A DNA stretch of 64,000 bases from CAVUCE01 sp963739985. GTDB taxonomy: Bacteria > Bacteroidota > Ignavibacteria > Ignavibacteriales > Ignavibacteriaceae. Positions within the stretch are counted from its first letter, which is position 1; the number at the start of each line of letters is the position of its first letter. The notes under the pieces are model-generated. The model was not told the origin of the DNA, did not search any database, and worked only from the letters and a program-made list of their open reading frames with translations. This document shows, piece by piece, positions 28,238-38,373 of the stretch. A program made the position numbers and the translations under genes. The stretch covers positions 75,754 through 139,753 of the forward strand of contig CAVUCE010000004.1 in assembly GCA_963739985.1 (NCBI GenBank). The letters are read 5' to 3'.

Positions 28238-30550
28238 TTATTTAAGTATCATCATCTTCCTAACTTTTACAAAACTGCCCGCAGTCATTTTATAAAAATA
28301 AACACCGCTGGCAAGCCTGCTCCCATCAAAATGTACTCTATGAATTCCGGCGGAACGATCGGTATTTACCAGTTCTGATATTTCTTGACCAAGCGAGTTG
28401 AATATCTTAATATTTACATGCGATTGTTTTGATAATGAATACTCAATTATAGTCGTGGGATTAAACGGATTTGGATAGTTTTGATAGAGTTTAAATTCGT
28501 TTGGTATGTTTTTGTCTGCAACCAAAGTAATATTATTAGTAACGTTTAACTGGTAAGTCTGTTCGTCTGTTTGTCCGTGTTTATTTGCAACAGAAACTTT
28601 AACAGTAAAATCTCCTTCACTTCCCGGTGCGGTTCCGGTAATCATTCCTGAATTTACGTCTATACTTAACCAATTAGGAGACGAAGCATCTAAAGAATAA
28701 GTAAGCGAATCAGCATAATCATTAAAAGATGTTACTTGATAATTATAGTTTCCACCGGGTTTTAACTTTGTTATCGGCTCCGAAGAAATTACAAGCGGGT
28801 AATCATAGACATCCCAGGAAATAGAAGCAGTATCAACGTTATTATAAGCAAATCCTGTTACAACAAATTTTTTATGAGCGGCTGTAGTTTCATTATTCAT
28901 AAAATTATAACTGGAATCGCTATTGTTGATAAATGTATTATCAACATTCCAATAAAAATTTAAACTAGTATTGTACGGATCTGATGAAGAGAATTTAAAT
29001 GTTTCCGAATTTCCCGGCGCAACTAATACTTCTCTTTTGCTGATTGAAACGGGATCATAATTCACCAATATATTTTCAATCTTATATGGAGACCAGGCGG
29101 TTATTTCCGGCGGAAATTTATCTTCCAAAAATTTATAAAAAACATTTTTTGTGATTCGATCAACTGTGGGATCGGGATAATTGTTTGAAGAAGAATCGGT
29201 GTACAAACCGTCGGACCAATCAGTTGTAGCTCCGTTAAACAAAGCTCCGCCGTAAGATGAATAATACATCCCCATTGTTGCATGTCCATACTTAATAAAC
29301 GAAGTATCAAAACCGACTGTAGGCGAAACTCCGAAAATTCTATAATTCATCGGGGTCATTTCTTTTCCCAGGACTGTAGGAACACCGTTTTTGTAAAAAA
29401 ATGGGGTGCCGTCGGTTTCGTATCCTACAATTGCATCATCGTACCCAAACTGATCGCCGTCTTTCAATCCCGTTCCTTTGAAAACCCAATATTGAGTATT
29501 AAATGCAGCGTAATCTCCATAACCTGATGAATGCGGAAGTTTATCTCCCGAATTTACGTAACCGCCATCTTTAAAATTTACTCCCGTAAAAATATTTTCA
29601 GGATAATCTACCGGCGGCTTCCACCAGTTAACAGTGGTATAAAGAGAGTCAGCAGTATTGCCAAAAGGATCTAAATTCCGATCTTTATAACAAACCATAG
29701 TTTTGCCATTATCTTCAAAACGGACTTGCCACCAGCATGTATTTCCGGAAAGAATTATTACTCTGCCGCCGCTTTTTATAAAATTTTCAAGTTGTATTCT
29801 TTCTTCGTAAGACCAGTATTCATTATGACCGATTAAAAAGACTACTTTGTAATTTCCGCTTGAAAGGAAATTTGGATTTCTATCCAGATCATATTTTGCA
29901 GCATATTCCATTGAGATGTTATTTAATGTAGCCCAACTAATAAACTTAAAACCGTACTTATAAAAATCCGCACTTCCGTATGCGCCTAAAGGTAAAGCTG
30001 CAGGACGATGAAACGAAACTTTGTACGAACGCTTATAATCCGTCGAATAATTATCGTACAAACATTTTCCGCCGTAATTGTTATACGCATTCCAGGTATT
30101 CGTAGAAAGTATATAAAGGACATTAGAAAATGAACCAGGCGATTTCGGTTTTACTATAAATAGAATACCATTAATTCCTCCGTTGGAAACAGGGAAATCC
30201 GCACGATAAACTCCGGGCTCCCAGCTTTCGGGAATTATCAATGAATACGTCGATTTCCATCCACATCCATACCAATACGAACTATCTCTTTCAGATTGAA
30301 TACCTCCGGAAATATTTTGATAGGAAGTTACATATCTGGCTATATCTGAGATTTTATAAATTGTAATGTTAAAAGGTGAAACAGAAGTCGAAATATGGAA
30401 GTCAATTGTATCTCCTTGAGTCACTGAAATGGTGCTTCCGTAACCGCCTTCTTGTGCGTATATTTGAAAGGTCAGAGCAAATAAAATTGTAATAAATAAT
30501 AGATTAACAGTTCCCCGCTTTTTTTCCAAAAGATAAGACAGTAATTGCAA
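28238..30550 (-). CDS. secreted N,N-dimethylformamidase beta-subunit-like protein with T9SS sorting domain
   Basis: 770 aa. A signal peptide lies at about 14-33 (VNLLFITILFALTFQIYAQ). The central region, about 35-500, resembles the large subunit of N,N-dimethylformamidase, a flavodoxin/glutamine-amidotransferase-like fold: ILSTNTWNAYNNYGGKCLY, FLIGHNEYWSYEERIQLE and GGRVIILSGNTCWWQV. The catalytic activity is not assured. A putative Ig/cadherin-like domain (WLSIDVNSGMITGTAPGSEG) and a T9SS type A domain (QNYPNPFNPTTII) follow. The start codon is uncertain: TTG at 30550 or a TTG seven codons later. Confidence 0.78.
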   Translation of the reverse strand: MQLLSYLLEKKRGTVNLLFITILFALTFQIYAQEGGYGSTISVTQGDTIDFHISTSVSPFNITIYKISDIARYVTSYQNISGGIQSERDSSYWYGCGWKSTYSLIIPESWEPGVYRADFPVSNGGINGILFIVKPKSPGSFSNVLYILSTNTWNAYNNYGGKCLYDNYSTDYKRSYKVSFHRPAALPLGAYGSADFYKYGFKFISWATLNNISMEYAAKYDLDRNPNFLSSGNYKVVFLIGHNEYWSYEERIQLENFIKSGGRVIILSGNTCWWQVRFEDNGKTMVCYKDRNLDPFGNTADSLYTTVNWWKPPVDYPENIFTGVNFKDGGYVNSGDKLPHSSGYGDYAAFNTQYWVFKGTGLKDGDQFGYDDAIVGYETDGTPFFYKNGVPTVLGKEMTPMNYRIFGVSPTVGFDTSFIKYGHATMGMYYSSYGGALFNGATTDWSDGLYTDSSSNNYPDPTVDRITKNVFYKFLEDKFPPEITAWSPYKIENILVNYDPVSISKREVLVAPGNSETFKFSSSDPYNTSLNFYWNVDNTFINNSDSSYNFMNNETTAAHKKFVVTGFAYNNVDTASISWDVYDYPLVISSEPITKLKPGGNYNYQVTSFNDYADSLTYSLDASSPNWLSIDVNSGMITGTAPGSEGDFTVKVSVANKHGQTDEQTYQLNVTNNITLVADKNIPNEFKLYQNYPNPFNPTTIIEYSLSKQSHVNIKIFNSLGQEISELVNTDRSAGIHRVHFDGSRLASGVYFYKMTAGSFVKVRKMMILK

Positions 30551-30720
30551 TTTTTTACCTTAACAATAATATGACATTCATTATTTATATAAAGATACTA
30601 TTGTTTTAAATTTAATTCTATAGATGATATATATTTATTAAATTTCAAATTTTGTTATGTGATAAAATTAAATTCATTTATGATTAAAAAGAATTTTCGT
30701 CTTTACTAAAAAGAACTTTT

Positions 30721-31986
30721 ATGGGACAAATCGTAAAATTAAAATATAAAATATTTTATTTTGTCTGCATCTCACTAGTTATTTTGATAAGCGGATGTAA
30801 AGAGTCAGTCTCACCTCCATCATTAAGATTAACAACACCTAAACAGACTGATCTTCAAAATAGCAGTTTTTATAATTTTATAGAGAAATTGAAAAAATCA
30901 CCGATTGACAGTCGAAATGCTGTTTTACAAAAATACTTAGAGAATAACGCGCATTCACCGGTAATTGGGAACAATCAACTTGCATGTTTTTATTTTATCG
31001 GCGATACATCAAAAGTTTTAATCAATGGAGATATTCAAAATGCCTGGAGTTTGCCTGACACTATGAATTCAATTTCTATTGGCGATAGCTCATTTTACTA
31101 TAAAATTTACTTGCTGCCGCCTGACGGACGATTTGATTATACTTTTAATATTAATGGAAAGACAATTCTTGATCCGCGTAATCCATATACAACTCCGAGC
31201 GGCTACGGTCTGCATTCTAGTTTTTCTATGCCTGAGTTTAAAGAAGATTCAAGTAGAATATTCAGAGCCGGCATTCATCATGGAACTTTCGACAGTTTAT
31301 TTATAACAAGCAAACTAACAGCAGTTCAGCCCAGAATGATCAAAATTTATAAGCCGGCAGGATATGACACTTTAGCAAATATCCCGGTATTAATTATGAA
31401 CGATGGGTTTAAAGCTATTAAATACTGTTCATATCCAATAATTTTAGATAATCTGATTGCCGATAATAAGATAAAACCTGTTCTTGTGGTTTTTATAGAT
31501 TATAAAGAAGAAGATGCTAACTATGAAATTAACAGAACCAATGAGTATATAAAATTTATCTGCGATGACATTTTACCGATAATTGAAAATAAATATAAAA
31601 TTTCTAGACAACCAGAAAACCATGTAATTGCAGGCGTTTCCGCAGGCGCAAGTATATCAATATTAACAGTTTTTAAAAGGCCAGATAAATTCTTAAAAGC
31701 AGCCGGACAATCAACAACTATCACAGAAAAAATCTGGAATGCCTTAGGAAACAAAAAAGACTTACAAAATTTCAAATCTTATAAATTTTATTTTGATGTT
31801 GGAAGATTTGACCTGCTATCCGGTGCCGCTTATAATTATCCGTTTTTATATGCCAATCAAAAAATAAACAAAAGAATGAATGAACTTGGGATAAAGCATT
31901 CATTCCATATTTATAACGATGGACACGAATGGGCAAATTGGAGAGAAAGAGTTGACGATATTTTAATTTATTTTTTCCGTCGTTAA
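30721..31986 (+). CDS. lipoprotein esterase, enterochelin esterase/esterase D-like
   Basis: 421 aa. The signal ends in a lipobox (VILISGC), so the mature protein is predicted to be lipid-anchored. Residues about 75-185 look like an E-set/CBM48-like module (VLINGDIQNAWS, GRFDYTFNINGKTILDPRNPY). About 195-421 is an alpha/beta-hydrolase of the putative esterase family with IPVLIMNDG, nucleophile elbow GVSAGAS (GxSxG) and a catalytic-His segment DGHEWANW. Related proteins cleave siderophore, feruloyl or other esters; the substrate here is unknown. It is divergent from the DMFase-like gene with about 170 bases between. Confidence 0.82.
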   Translation: MGQIVKLKYKIFYFVCISLVILISGCKESVSPPSLRLTTPKQTDLQNSSFYNFIEKLKKSPIDSRNAVLQKYLENNAHSPVIGNNQLACFYFIGDTSKVLINGDIQNAWSLPDTMNSISIGDSSFYYKIYLLPPDGRFDYTFNINGKTILDPRNPYTTPSGYGLHSSFSMPEFKEDSSRIFRAGIHHGTFDSLFITSKLTAVQPRMIKIYKPAGYDTLANIPVLIMNDGFKAIKYCSYPIILDNLIADNKIKPVLVVFIDYKEEDANYEINRTNEYIKFICDDILPIIENKYKISRQPENHVIAGVSAGASISILTVFKRPDKFLKAAGQSTTITEKIWNALGNKKDLQNFKSYKFYFDVGRFDLLSGAAYNYPFLYANQKINKRMNELGIKHSFHIYNDGHEWANWRERVDDILIYFFRR

Positions 31987-32044
31987 ATATTTACATCTGC
32001 ACGAACGCCATATTTGGGATCTCGAAAAAAATGATTTTTAAGTT

Positions 32045-33946
32045 TTATTTCAGCAAAACCATCTTTTTAATTTGCGAATAATTTCCGGATGTAAGTTTGT
32101 AATAATAAATTCCGCTGGCTTTGTTATCGGCGTTGAAATTTATTTTATGACTTCCCAATTGTTTATAATCGTTATCAATTAAACGCGCAACCTCTTTTCC
32201 AAGAACATCGTAAATTACTAGAGAAACATAACCACTTTTTGGTAATTCATATTCGATCGTAGTTGTGGGATTAAACGGATTTGGATAATTTTGAGAGAGC
32301 ACAAATTTTGAGGGATAAAGTATATTTTTAGCGACATCTGAATAAGTTGTGTCTCCGTATAATTGTCCGTCTATTACTGCTCCAACCAGCTTATATATTT
32401 TTGTTGCAATACTATTTTCAATTTTAATGCTGTCAATTCCCCTTCCCTCAACCAAAGAGTAGGATTGCTGATCGGATGAGCAATTCTGAAATATTTTTTT
32501 CTTTAAGCCTGAATGATAAATATCAAAATTTTGCTCTCTTATTACTCCAAAGTATGAATAGTTTTTTGTATTAAATAACTGAAAATGTGAGGCTGATAAA
32601 TCTAGAAATAAACTTTCTGAGTCGTCGGTTAAAGAATATTCGTAAACCTTGGCGCCAGCTGTGTCAATTCTTAAATATTTTGTATTTCCTTCGGATGAAT
32701 AAACAACAAAATATTTTTTACCATTTTTCATTAACAGTATCACCAGTTACTTCATTAAAGATCGTACTTTCTGTATTATTAGAAGAAGAATTAGGATATT
32801 CCTTTAAATCATATTTCCATTTATCACCAATGTGAAGTAGGAAAAAGTGATAAGAAAGTTGTATCGGCGTTAAGAGTTTTCAAAGTATCTGTGTTTCCAT
32901 TATATAAATCATAAAGATGGTATGAGTCTTCTACATACAAGATGATTAGAGTTTTCCGGTTTATAAAATCCGGTTATGGTTTTATTAAAAGTATGCTCAA
33001 GAGTAAAACTCATTCCATAATTTGTAGATACATAAATTTCATTTGTACTGGCTAAATAAATTTTCCCATTTTCTGTTTTTGAAACTTGAATCTGAACCGG
33101 CGGATTGGTTCCATATAATTTCTGATAGCATTCATTTGAATAACTATTTAATAAAACATCATTCCACGATCCGGGCTTTGCATTTTCATCGGAAACGATT
33201 AAATGATTTCCATCATCATTGTTTACCTGCAGATAAATATGTGATGAGTCGGGATCAATAAATATCTTCTGTATAGCTTTAAACTTCCCCTTTACCAAAT
33301 AGCTAAATGATAAAATACCATCTCTTAAAGTGAAAAGACTATCCCGCCACTCATTTAACACGTTATCACCTTTGACCAGATATAAAATTTTATCATCAAA
33401 AGGATTGATTCCGAGCAAACGATAATGTTGCAATGAATCAATTTCTTCCCAATTCCAGCCTCCGTCTGTGCTTTTCGAAATCGATCGATAATCAGAGTAT
33501 AATAAGCTATCATTCTGATTTGAAATAAAAATTTTTGATATTGGATCAAAACTACCGGAAACTTCATTTCCATTCAAATTATCAAAGCGTATTATAGAAA
33601 AACCGCAGTCTATTCCGCACCCTATTTCTACGTAGATAAATTTAGCCGGGTCATTATTCCAAAATTCATAATCTTCTATTCCCGTATAATATGACATCAC
33701 AAGATTTGTAATCCCTCCTTCGTATAAAAACATATTATCTTCCCCGGAATTAATATCTAAATGCCAGACACTATTGCCAATACTATTGTTGATCGGGTCT
33801 CCTTTTTCAAATTTCATACGATAAAAAAGATGTGTATTCCAGCTGCTATCAACTAACCCGCGTAAAGTATTAAATGTATAGAAAGGTTCCTGAGCAAAAT
33901 TGAACGATGATATAAGGATGATTAAGAGAGTTGTAAAATACTTCAT
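32045..33946 (-). pseudogene. frameshifted BNR/sortilin-like T9SS protein
   Basis: One ancestral gene of about 632 codons is split by three one-base insertions near 32938, 32841 and 32724-32728. The first part starts at ATG 33946 (GGGGA upstream) with a signal peptide (KYFTTLLIILISSFNFAQ). It shows repeats of the BNR/VPS10 kind (SISKSTDGGWNWEEID, IYVSTNYGMSFTLEHTF). Reading on through the other frames gives LYVEDSYHLYDLYNGNTD, then LLHIGDKWKYDLKEYPN, then NGKKYFVVYSS and a T9SS type A domain (QNYPNPFNPTTTI). Because the three shifts add to a whole codon, both outer parts are in the same frame. Either real decay or clustered sequence error. Confidence 0.8.
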
Positions 33947-34010
33947 ATTTATTCCCCATTCCAAGTTCTTATCAAATGATAAGAAAATATAAAGCTAATA
34001 TCAATTTAAT

Positions 34011-34742
34011 TTATAAAGACTTACGCTGGCGTGAAATTTCGAAAAGTAAAACCCCGGTTGCAACAGATACGTTTAAAGATTGAATTTTACCTTCCATTGG
34101 TATGTAAACTAAATGATCGCAATTTTCTGCTGTAAGTCGTCTTATACCTTTTTCTTCATTCCCCATAACTAAAGCAATAGGAGTTTTATAATCTACTTCG
34201 GTATAACTTTTAGCATTTTCAAGTGAAGAACCAACAATCCAAAAGCCTTCATCTTTTAATTGTTTAAATACCTGAGCCAAGTTATTCACCGGACAAATTT
34301 TTACATGCTCGGCTGCACCGGCAGATGTTTTAATAACTGTAGAGTTAACCGGGGCGCTGTTGTGTTTTGTAATTATTACTCCGTGAACTCCACTACATTC
34401 AGCGGTTCTTAAAATTGCTCCAAGGTTATGAGTATCTTGAATAGAATCTAAAATTAAAATGAGCGGCTGTTGTGATTTTTTTGAGTAAGAAATGATCTGG
34501 TCCAGAGAGAAATATTTCATTTCCGATTTTATGGCAATTACACCCTGAGTATTCGGAGCTTTTGTATAATTGCTAAATTTCCCGGAAGGAATTTCCGTGC
34601 ATTTAACTCCTTTTTTCTTGGCGGCAACTCTGATAGCAGTAATTATGGAACCTTTTTGGCCGTATAAGATATAAACTTGTTCAATTTCATCTTTTGAGTT
34701 TATCGCTTCTAGTACAGGCTTTCTTCCAATAATTAAATTCAT
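34011..34742 (-). CDS. rlmB: 23S rRNA 2'-O-methyltransferase, RlmB/TrmH family
   Basis: 243 aa SPOUT methyltransferase that methylates the ribose of a guanosine in 23S rRNA (G2251 in E. coli). An N-terminal substrate-binding domain (about 1-75, IIGRKPVLEAI) is followed by the knotted SAM-binding domain with LDSIQDTHNLGAILRTAEC, MGNEEKGIRR and IPMEGKIQSLNVSVATGVLL. It is 24 bases downstream of lgt in the hisS-lgt run. Confidence 0.93.
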   Translation of the reverse strand: MNLIIGRKPVLEAINSKDEIEQVYILYGQKGSIITAIRVAAKKKGVKCTEIPSGKFSNYTKAPNTQGVIAIKSEMKYFSLDQIISYSKKSQQPLILILDSIQDTHNLGAILRTAECSGVHGVIITKHNSAPVNSTVIKTSAGAAEHVKICPVNNLAQVFKQLKDEGFWIVGSSLENAKSYTEVDYKTPIALVMGNEEKGIRRLTAENCDHLVYIPMEGKIQSLNVSVATGVLLFEISRQRKSL

Positions 34743-34766
34743 TTATTCCTTAAACAGATTAAATAA

Positions 34767-35684
34767 TTATTTCTTTTTTGCGGCAACTTTTATCGGAGGC
34801 GGAACATATTTTTTGAGCTTATCTTTATTAACTGTAAAATAAATAAACCCAATAATACCAACTACCATTAATACTACAGAAATTAATTGAGCTTCCGAGA
34901 GTCCAAACATTAAATGTGGATTTAATCTGATAAACTCAATTGAGAATCTCTCCAAACCGGCAAGGAATAAATAAACAGAGAAAAGTTTTCCGTCAGGCCA
35001 AATATTCTTTCTTAATTTCCATAGAATTAAAAAGATAATAACCGCAAGAAAAAACTCATAAATCGGCGCGGGATGAAGTCTGATAACTTCATCAAATTTT
35101 GTTATTGTTCCATAATTATCACTGCCGACAACTTGTGAAGATAAAGAGTAATAATGGTATTTTGCCGCTAAGGCCGGATGACTTTGGAAAAATGTGCTCA
35201 ACATATCATGTGGTTTAACTGTACCATTTGCGAAACTCGTTCCCCATGGCAAGGAAGTTGGGATACCGTAATCACCGTCTCCGGCAAGCTGGCAACCAAT
35301 TCTTCCAATTCCGTAGGCTAAAATTAACGAAGGCGCGGTAGCATCGGCAATAACAAGAAAAGGTATTTTTTTTCTTCTTACATAGATATAGATTGCGATA
35401 GTTGCTAAAATTAAACCGCCGTAAAAAGTTAATCCTCCGGGAGAAAAAGCGATCCATGGATTGGCTACAAAAGCATTCCAGTTTTCAATTAGATCTAAAA
35501 GCTTGCTTCCAATAATTCCGAATACAATTGCCAACAAAGTAATCTCTGTTGCTAATCCCGGATGAAGTTTTCTTCTTTCAAATTCTTTGTTAAGAATATA
35601 ACTGGCTACTATAAATGCTATTCCGAGCATTAAGCCGTAACTATATACTGTAAATGGACCAATTTTAACTATCTCAGGATACAT
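34767..35684 (-). CDS. lgt: prolipoprotein diacylglyceryl transferase
   Basis: 305 aa integral membrane enzyme that adds diacylglycerol to the lipobox Cys of prelipoproteins, first step of lipoprotein maturation. About seven transmembrane segments are seen, with the GGLTFYGGL motif and the signature GIGRIGCQLAGDGDYG containing the essential Arg. HPAPIYE marks the later conserved region. The ATG shares one base with the stop of the upstream gene. lnt, the last step of the same pathway, is at 52-53.8 kb. Confidence 0.95.
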   Translation of the reverse strand: MYPEIVKIGPFTVYSYGLMLGIAFIVASYILNKEFERRKLHPGLATEITLLAIVFGIIGSKLLDLIENWNAFVANPWIAFSPGGLTFYGGLILATIAIYIYVRRKKIPFLVIADATAPSLILAYGIGRIGCQLAGDGDYGIPTSLPWGTSFANGTVKPHDMLSTFFQSHPALAAKYHYYSLSSQVVGSDNYGTITKFDEVIRLHPAPIYEFFLAVIIFLILWKLRKNIWPDGKLFSVYLFLAGLERFSIEFIRLNPHLMFGLSEAQLISVVLMVVGIIGFIYFTVNKDKLKKYVPPPIKVAAKKK

Positions 35685-36208
35685 TATAAAAGACCTTCCC
35701 GGGAAAATGTGAATTTATCTTCAGCAACTTCAAAAGTGCAGAACTTTCTGTTGTTTTTCTTTTCAGGTAAAAATTCTTCTATTAAGATTATTTTTTTCTT
35801 AAAAACATTAAAATCAAATATTGCGCTATTAATACTTCCGTCTTGCTTAATAATATTAATTGTTTGTTTGCCGTATAAATCTTGAAAAAATACTTCAGCA
35901 TCTGCGGGTGAAACTTCACTCATGTATTTTTGTTTCGTTTTAAGACCGAGTATACTAATGTCAATCTCGTTTTTTTTCTTTTCGGATTGAATAGTAATCT
36001 CATAATTAAGTGAGGAAAACAATTTTACTGTTTCCAAAGCTATGCAGTATTCTTGAACTTTTTTTTGCGGATTGTGTTGAAAATAAACCTTACAAACAAA
36101 TTCTATTTCGGTCTCTTTTTTTTGCGGAATATGTTCCTTAATCGCTTCAATATTCTTTGCTCTTGCTTTAGGAACTTCCGGAATATTTTTCGGTTTTTTA
36201 AGCGGCAT
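35684..36208 (-). CDS. conserved-looking hypothetical protein in the hisS-lgt operon
   Basis: 174 aa, not recognised. A Lys/Pro-rich N-terminus (KKPKNIPEVPKARAKNIEAI) suggests a flexible basic tail, followed by an alternating beta pattern (about 35-170). It has no signal peptide, transmembrane helix or Cys-rich motif. It begins directly after the hisS stop codon and overlaps lgt by one base, so it is very probably cotranslated with them. No function can be assigned. Confidence 0.7.
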   Translation of the reverse strand: MPLKKPKNIPEVPKARAKNIEAIKEHIPQKKETEIEFVCKVYFQHNPQKKVQEYCIALETVKLFSSLNYEITIQSEKKKNEIDISILGLKTKQKYMSEVSPADAEVFFQDLYGKQTINIIKQDGSINSAIFDFNVFKKKIILIEEFLPEKKNNRKFCTFEVAEDKFTFSREGLL

Positions 36209-37469
36209 TTATTTGCTCAAAATATTTGATATTTCACTAACTTCCTTTATCCCGATTAACTGCTGTTCACCGGAATCCATATTCTTCAAATTTACTTTAC
36301 CCGACTGATATTCTTCTCCGCCAACGAATAAAACGAAACGTGCACTTAATTTATTCGCTTCGCGCATCTGAGCTTTTACACTTCTATCAAGATAATCAAA
36401 CTCGACTGAATAATTATTATTTCTAAAATATAATCCTAATTCAAATACTTTGGAAGCCAAATCCTTATCCAAACGAACAATGTATAAATCAACCTTTTCA
36501 TCGGCAGTAGTAAATGCTTTTTCATTTTCACAAGCCAGTAAAATTCGCTCAATACCCGCAGCAAATCCAATTCCCGGTGTAGGCTTTCCACCTAATTGCT
36601 CAATAAGAAGATCGTATCTACCACCTCCGCAAAGTGCGCTTTGTGATCCGACTTTTCCGCTTACAATTTCAAATGTAGTTTTAGTATAATAATCTAATCC
36701 GCGAACAAGTTTCGGATCAATTTCAAAAGGAATGTTTGATTTTGTTAATAACTCTTTTACTACTTCAAAATGTTCTCTGCTTTCGTCATCAATATAATCA
36801 ATAAGAAGTGGAGCATTCTTTAATAATTTCTTGATCGCTTTCAATTTTACTGTCAAAAATTCTTAAGATATTTTTGTCAAATCTTTTTCTGCTGTCTTCA
36901 GATAAATCATTCTTTTTATCTTCCAGAAATTCCTTAAGAATTTTTTTGTACTTTTCTCTTGATTCGGGAACACCTAACGAATTTATTTTTACAGTAAGAT
37001 CTTTAAGTCCTAATTGTTTCATTATTTGATACGGGATTTCAATTAGTTCAGCATCAAGCATTGGTGAAGAGCTACCTAAAGCTTCACCTCCGAATTGATG
37101 AAATTGTCTTTGTCTTCCAGCCTGCGGTCTTTCTTGTCGAAACATCGGTGAAATATAAAACAATTTATTCAAACCTTGTTGAGCTCCAAGAGAATGTTCG
37201 TTAAAGGCACGAACAACCGACGCAGTCATTTCAGGTTTTAAAGTTACGCTGGTTTCGCTTCTATCTTGGAAGGTGTACATTTCTTTCCCGACTATATCGG
37301 TTTCTTCACCAATACCACGAGCGAAAAGATTTGTTTCTTCGAAAACGGGAGTTCTAATTTCTTTGTAATTAAAATTGGTGAATATTCTTTCAACAATATT
37401 TTCCAGATATTTCCAATTCCTAATTTCTGAGGGCAGAATATCTTTTGTACCTGTAATAGCTTTAATCAT
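36209..37469 (-). CDS. hisS: histidyl-tRNA synthetase, interrupted by a one-base insertion
   Basis: Charges tRNA-His with histidine; class II synthetase, 419 aa if the frame is restored. The first frame (37469 to about 36822) carries motif 1 and motif 2 (FETNLFARGIGEETDIV, MFRQERPQAGRQRQFHQFG). It ends as EIIKECSTSY and a stop. The second frame (from about 36820) gives KNAPLLIDYIDDESREHFE, the histidine signature GLDYYTKTTFEI and motif 3 GIGFAAGIERILLACE. Removing one base of AAAG at 36818-36821 rejoins them exactly. The gene is expected to be essential, so error in the sequence is more likely than loss. Confidence 0.9.
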
Positions 37470-37613
37470 ATTATTTTTTTTAAGATGAGTTTTCAGAATG
37501 AATTTTAATTTACTTAAACTAATGCAGTAAGGGAATAATTTTAGTTCAATCTACACACTACAAGTTGAAACAAATAGTATAACTCAGATTGTTCCGAGCA
37601 ATTAATTGAAGTT

Positions 37614-38084
37614 TTACACTTCGAAATAATTTTCTTCTTCTTTTTTAATTATTTCAAGAACTTCTTCTTCAGATGGTGCATTTAGAAGTTTCTCTCTAAA
37701 TTCATCTTTGTTCATCATTCTGGAAATACGGCTTAACAGTTTTATGTGCTTGCTAACCAAATTATCTTTTCCGACTAAAAGGAAAACTAAATTAACCGGC
37801 TGACCATCAAGAGATTCATATTCTATAGTATTATTAGTTTTTCCAAACGCAGCTAAAATATCAGTTACCGCATTTGTTTTTCCGTGGGGAATGGCAAAAC
37901 CTTTTCCAACTCCGGTTGACATTATTTTTTCTCTCTCCAGCACACATTCTCTCACCTTATCAATATCCTGCACACGGGAATCATCTTTGAAGAGATCAAT
38001 CAATTCATTTATAACTTCATCCTTTGTGGTACCTTTAAGATTAGCAACCACAAATTTCTTATTTAACAGATCTAATACTTTCAT
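37614..38084 (-). CDS. PTS EIIA (nitrogen-type, PtsN-like) protein
   Basis: 156 aa cytoplasmic phosphoryl-accepting domain. The active His lies in GFAIPHGKT (about residue 67), with the surrounding family motif and VFLLVGKDNLVSKHIKLLSRISRM. Stand-alone EIIA-Ntr proteins usually regulate potassium or nitrogen responses rather than transport sugar. No HPr or EIIC gene is near, so a regulatory role is inferred. The gaps on either side (37470-37613, 38085-38373) hold only AT-rich DNA. Confidence 0.87.
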   Translation of the reverse strand: MKVLDLLNKKFVVANLKGTTKDEVINELIDLFKDDSRVQDIDKVRECVLEREKIMSTGVGKGFAIPHGKTNAVTDILAAFGKTNNTIEYESLDGQPVNLVFLLVGKDNLVSKHIKLLSRISRMMNKDEFREKLLNAPSEEEVLEIIKKEEENYFEV

Positions 38085-38373
38085 TACTGACCGCCAATTT
38101 TCTTTGAATTAAAAATAACTGTAAAACAGATTCTAAATTTAACAATACCTTATTAGTTTAGCAATTAAAAGGGTTTGTATGCGAAACTTATTTTTTTGAT
38201 GATTTGTGTATCACAAGCGGAAAACAGAAGGATTTTTAAAATTCACTAGCCAAATTATTGACCGGAATTAATTATTTAGTGAGGGGTTAATAATTAACAA
38301 TAATGTTTAATTGTTACGATTTTATAAAGCCTATTCTTGATCAGAAAGAAAAAAGTTCTAAAGTAAGAATGCA

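Noticed and set aside
32909..33964. Two separate genes at 32.0-32.7 kb and 32.9-33.9 kb
   Set aside because: The intervening 170 bases encode matching protein in the other two frames, so they are one gene with three shifts.
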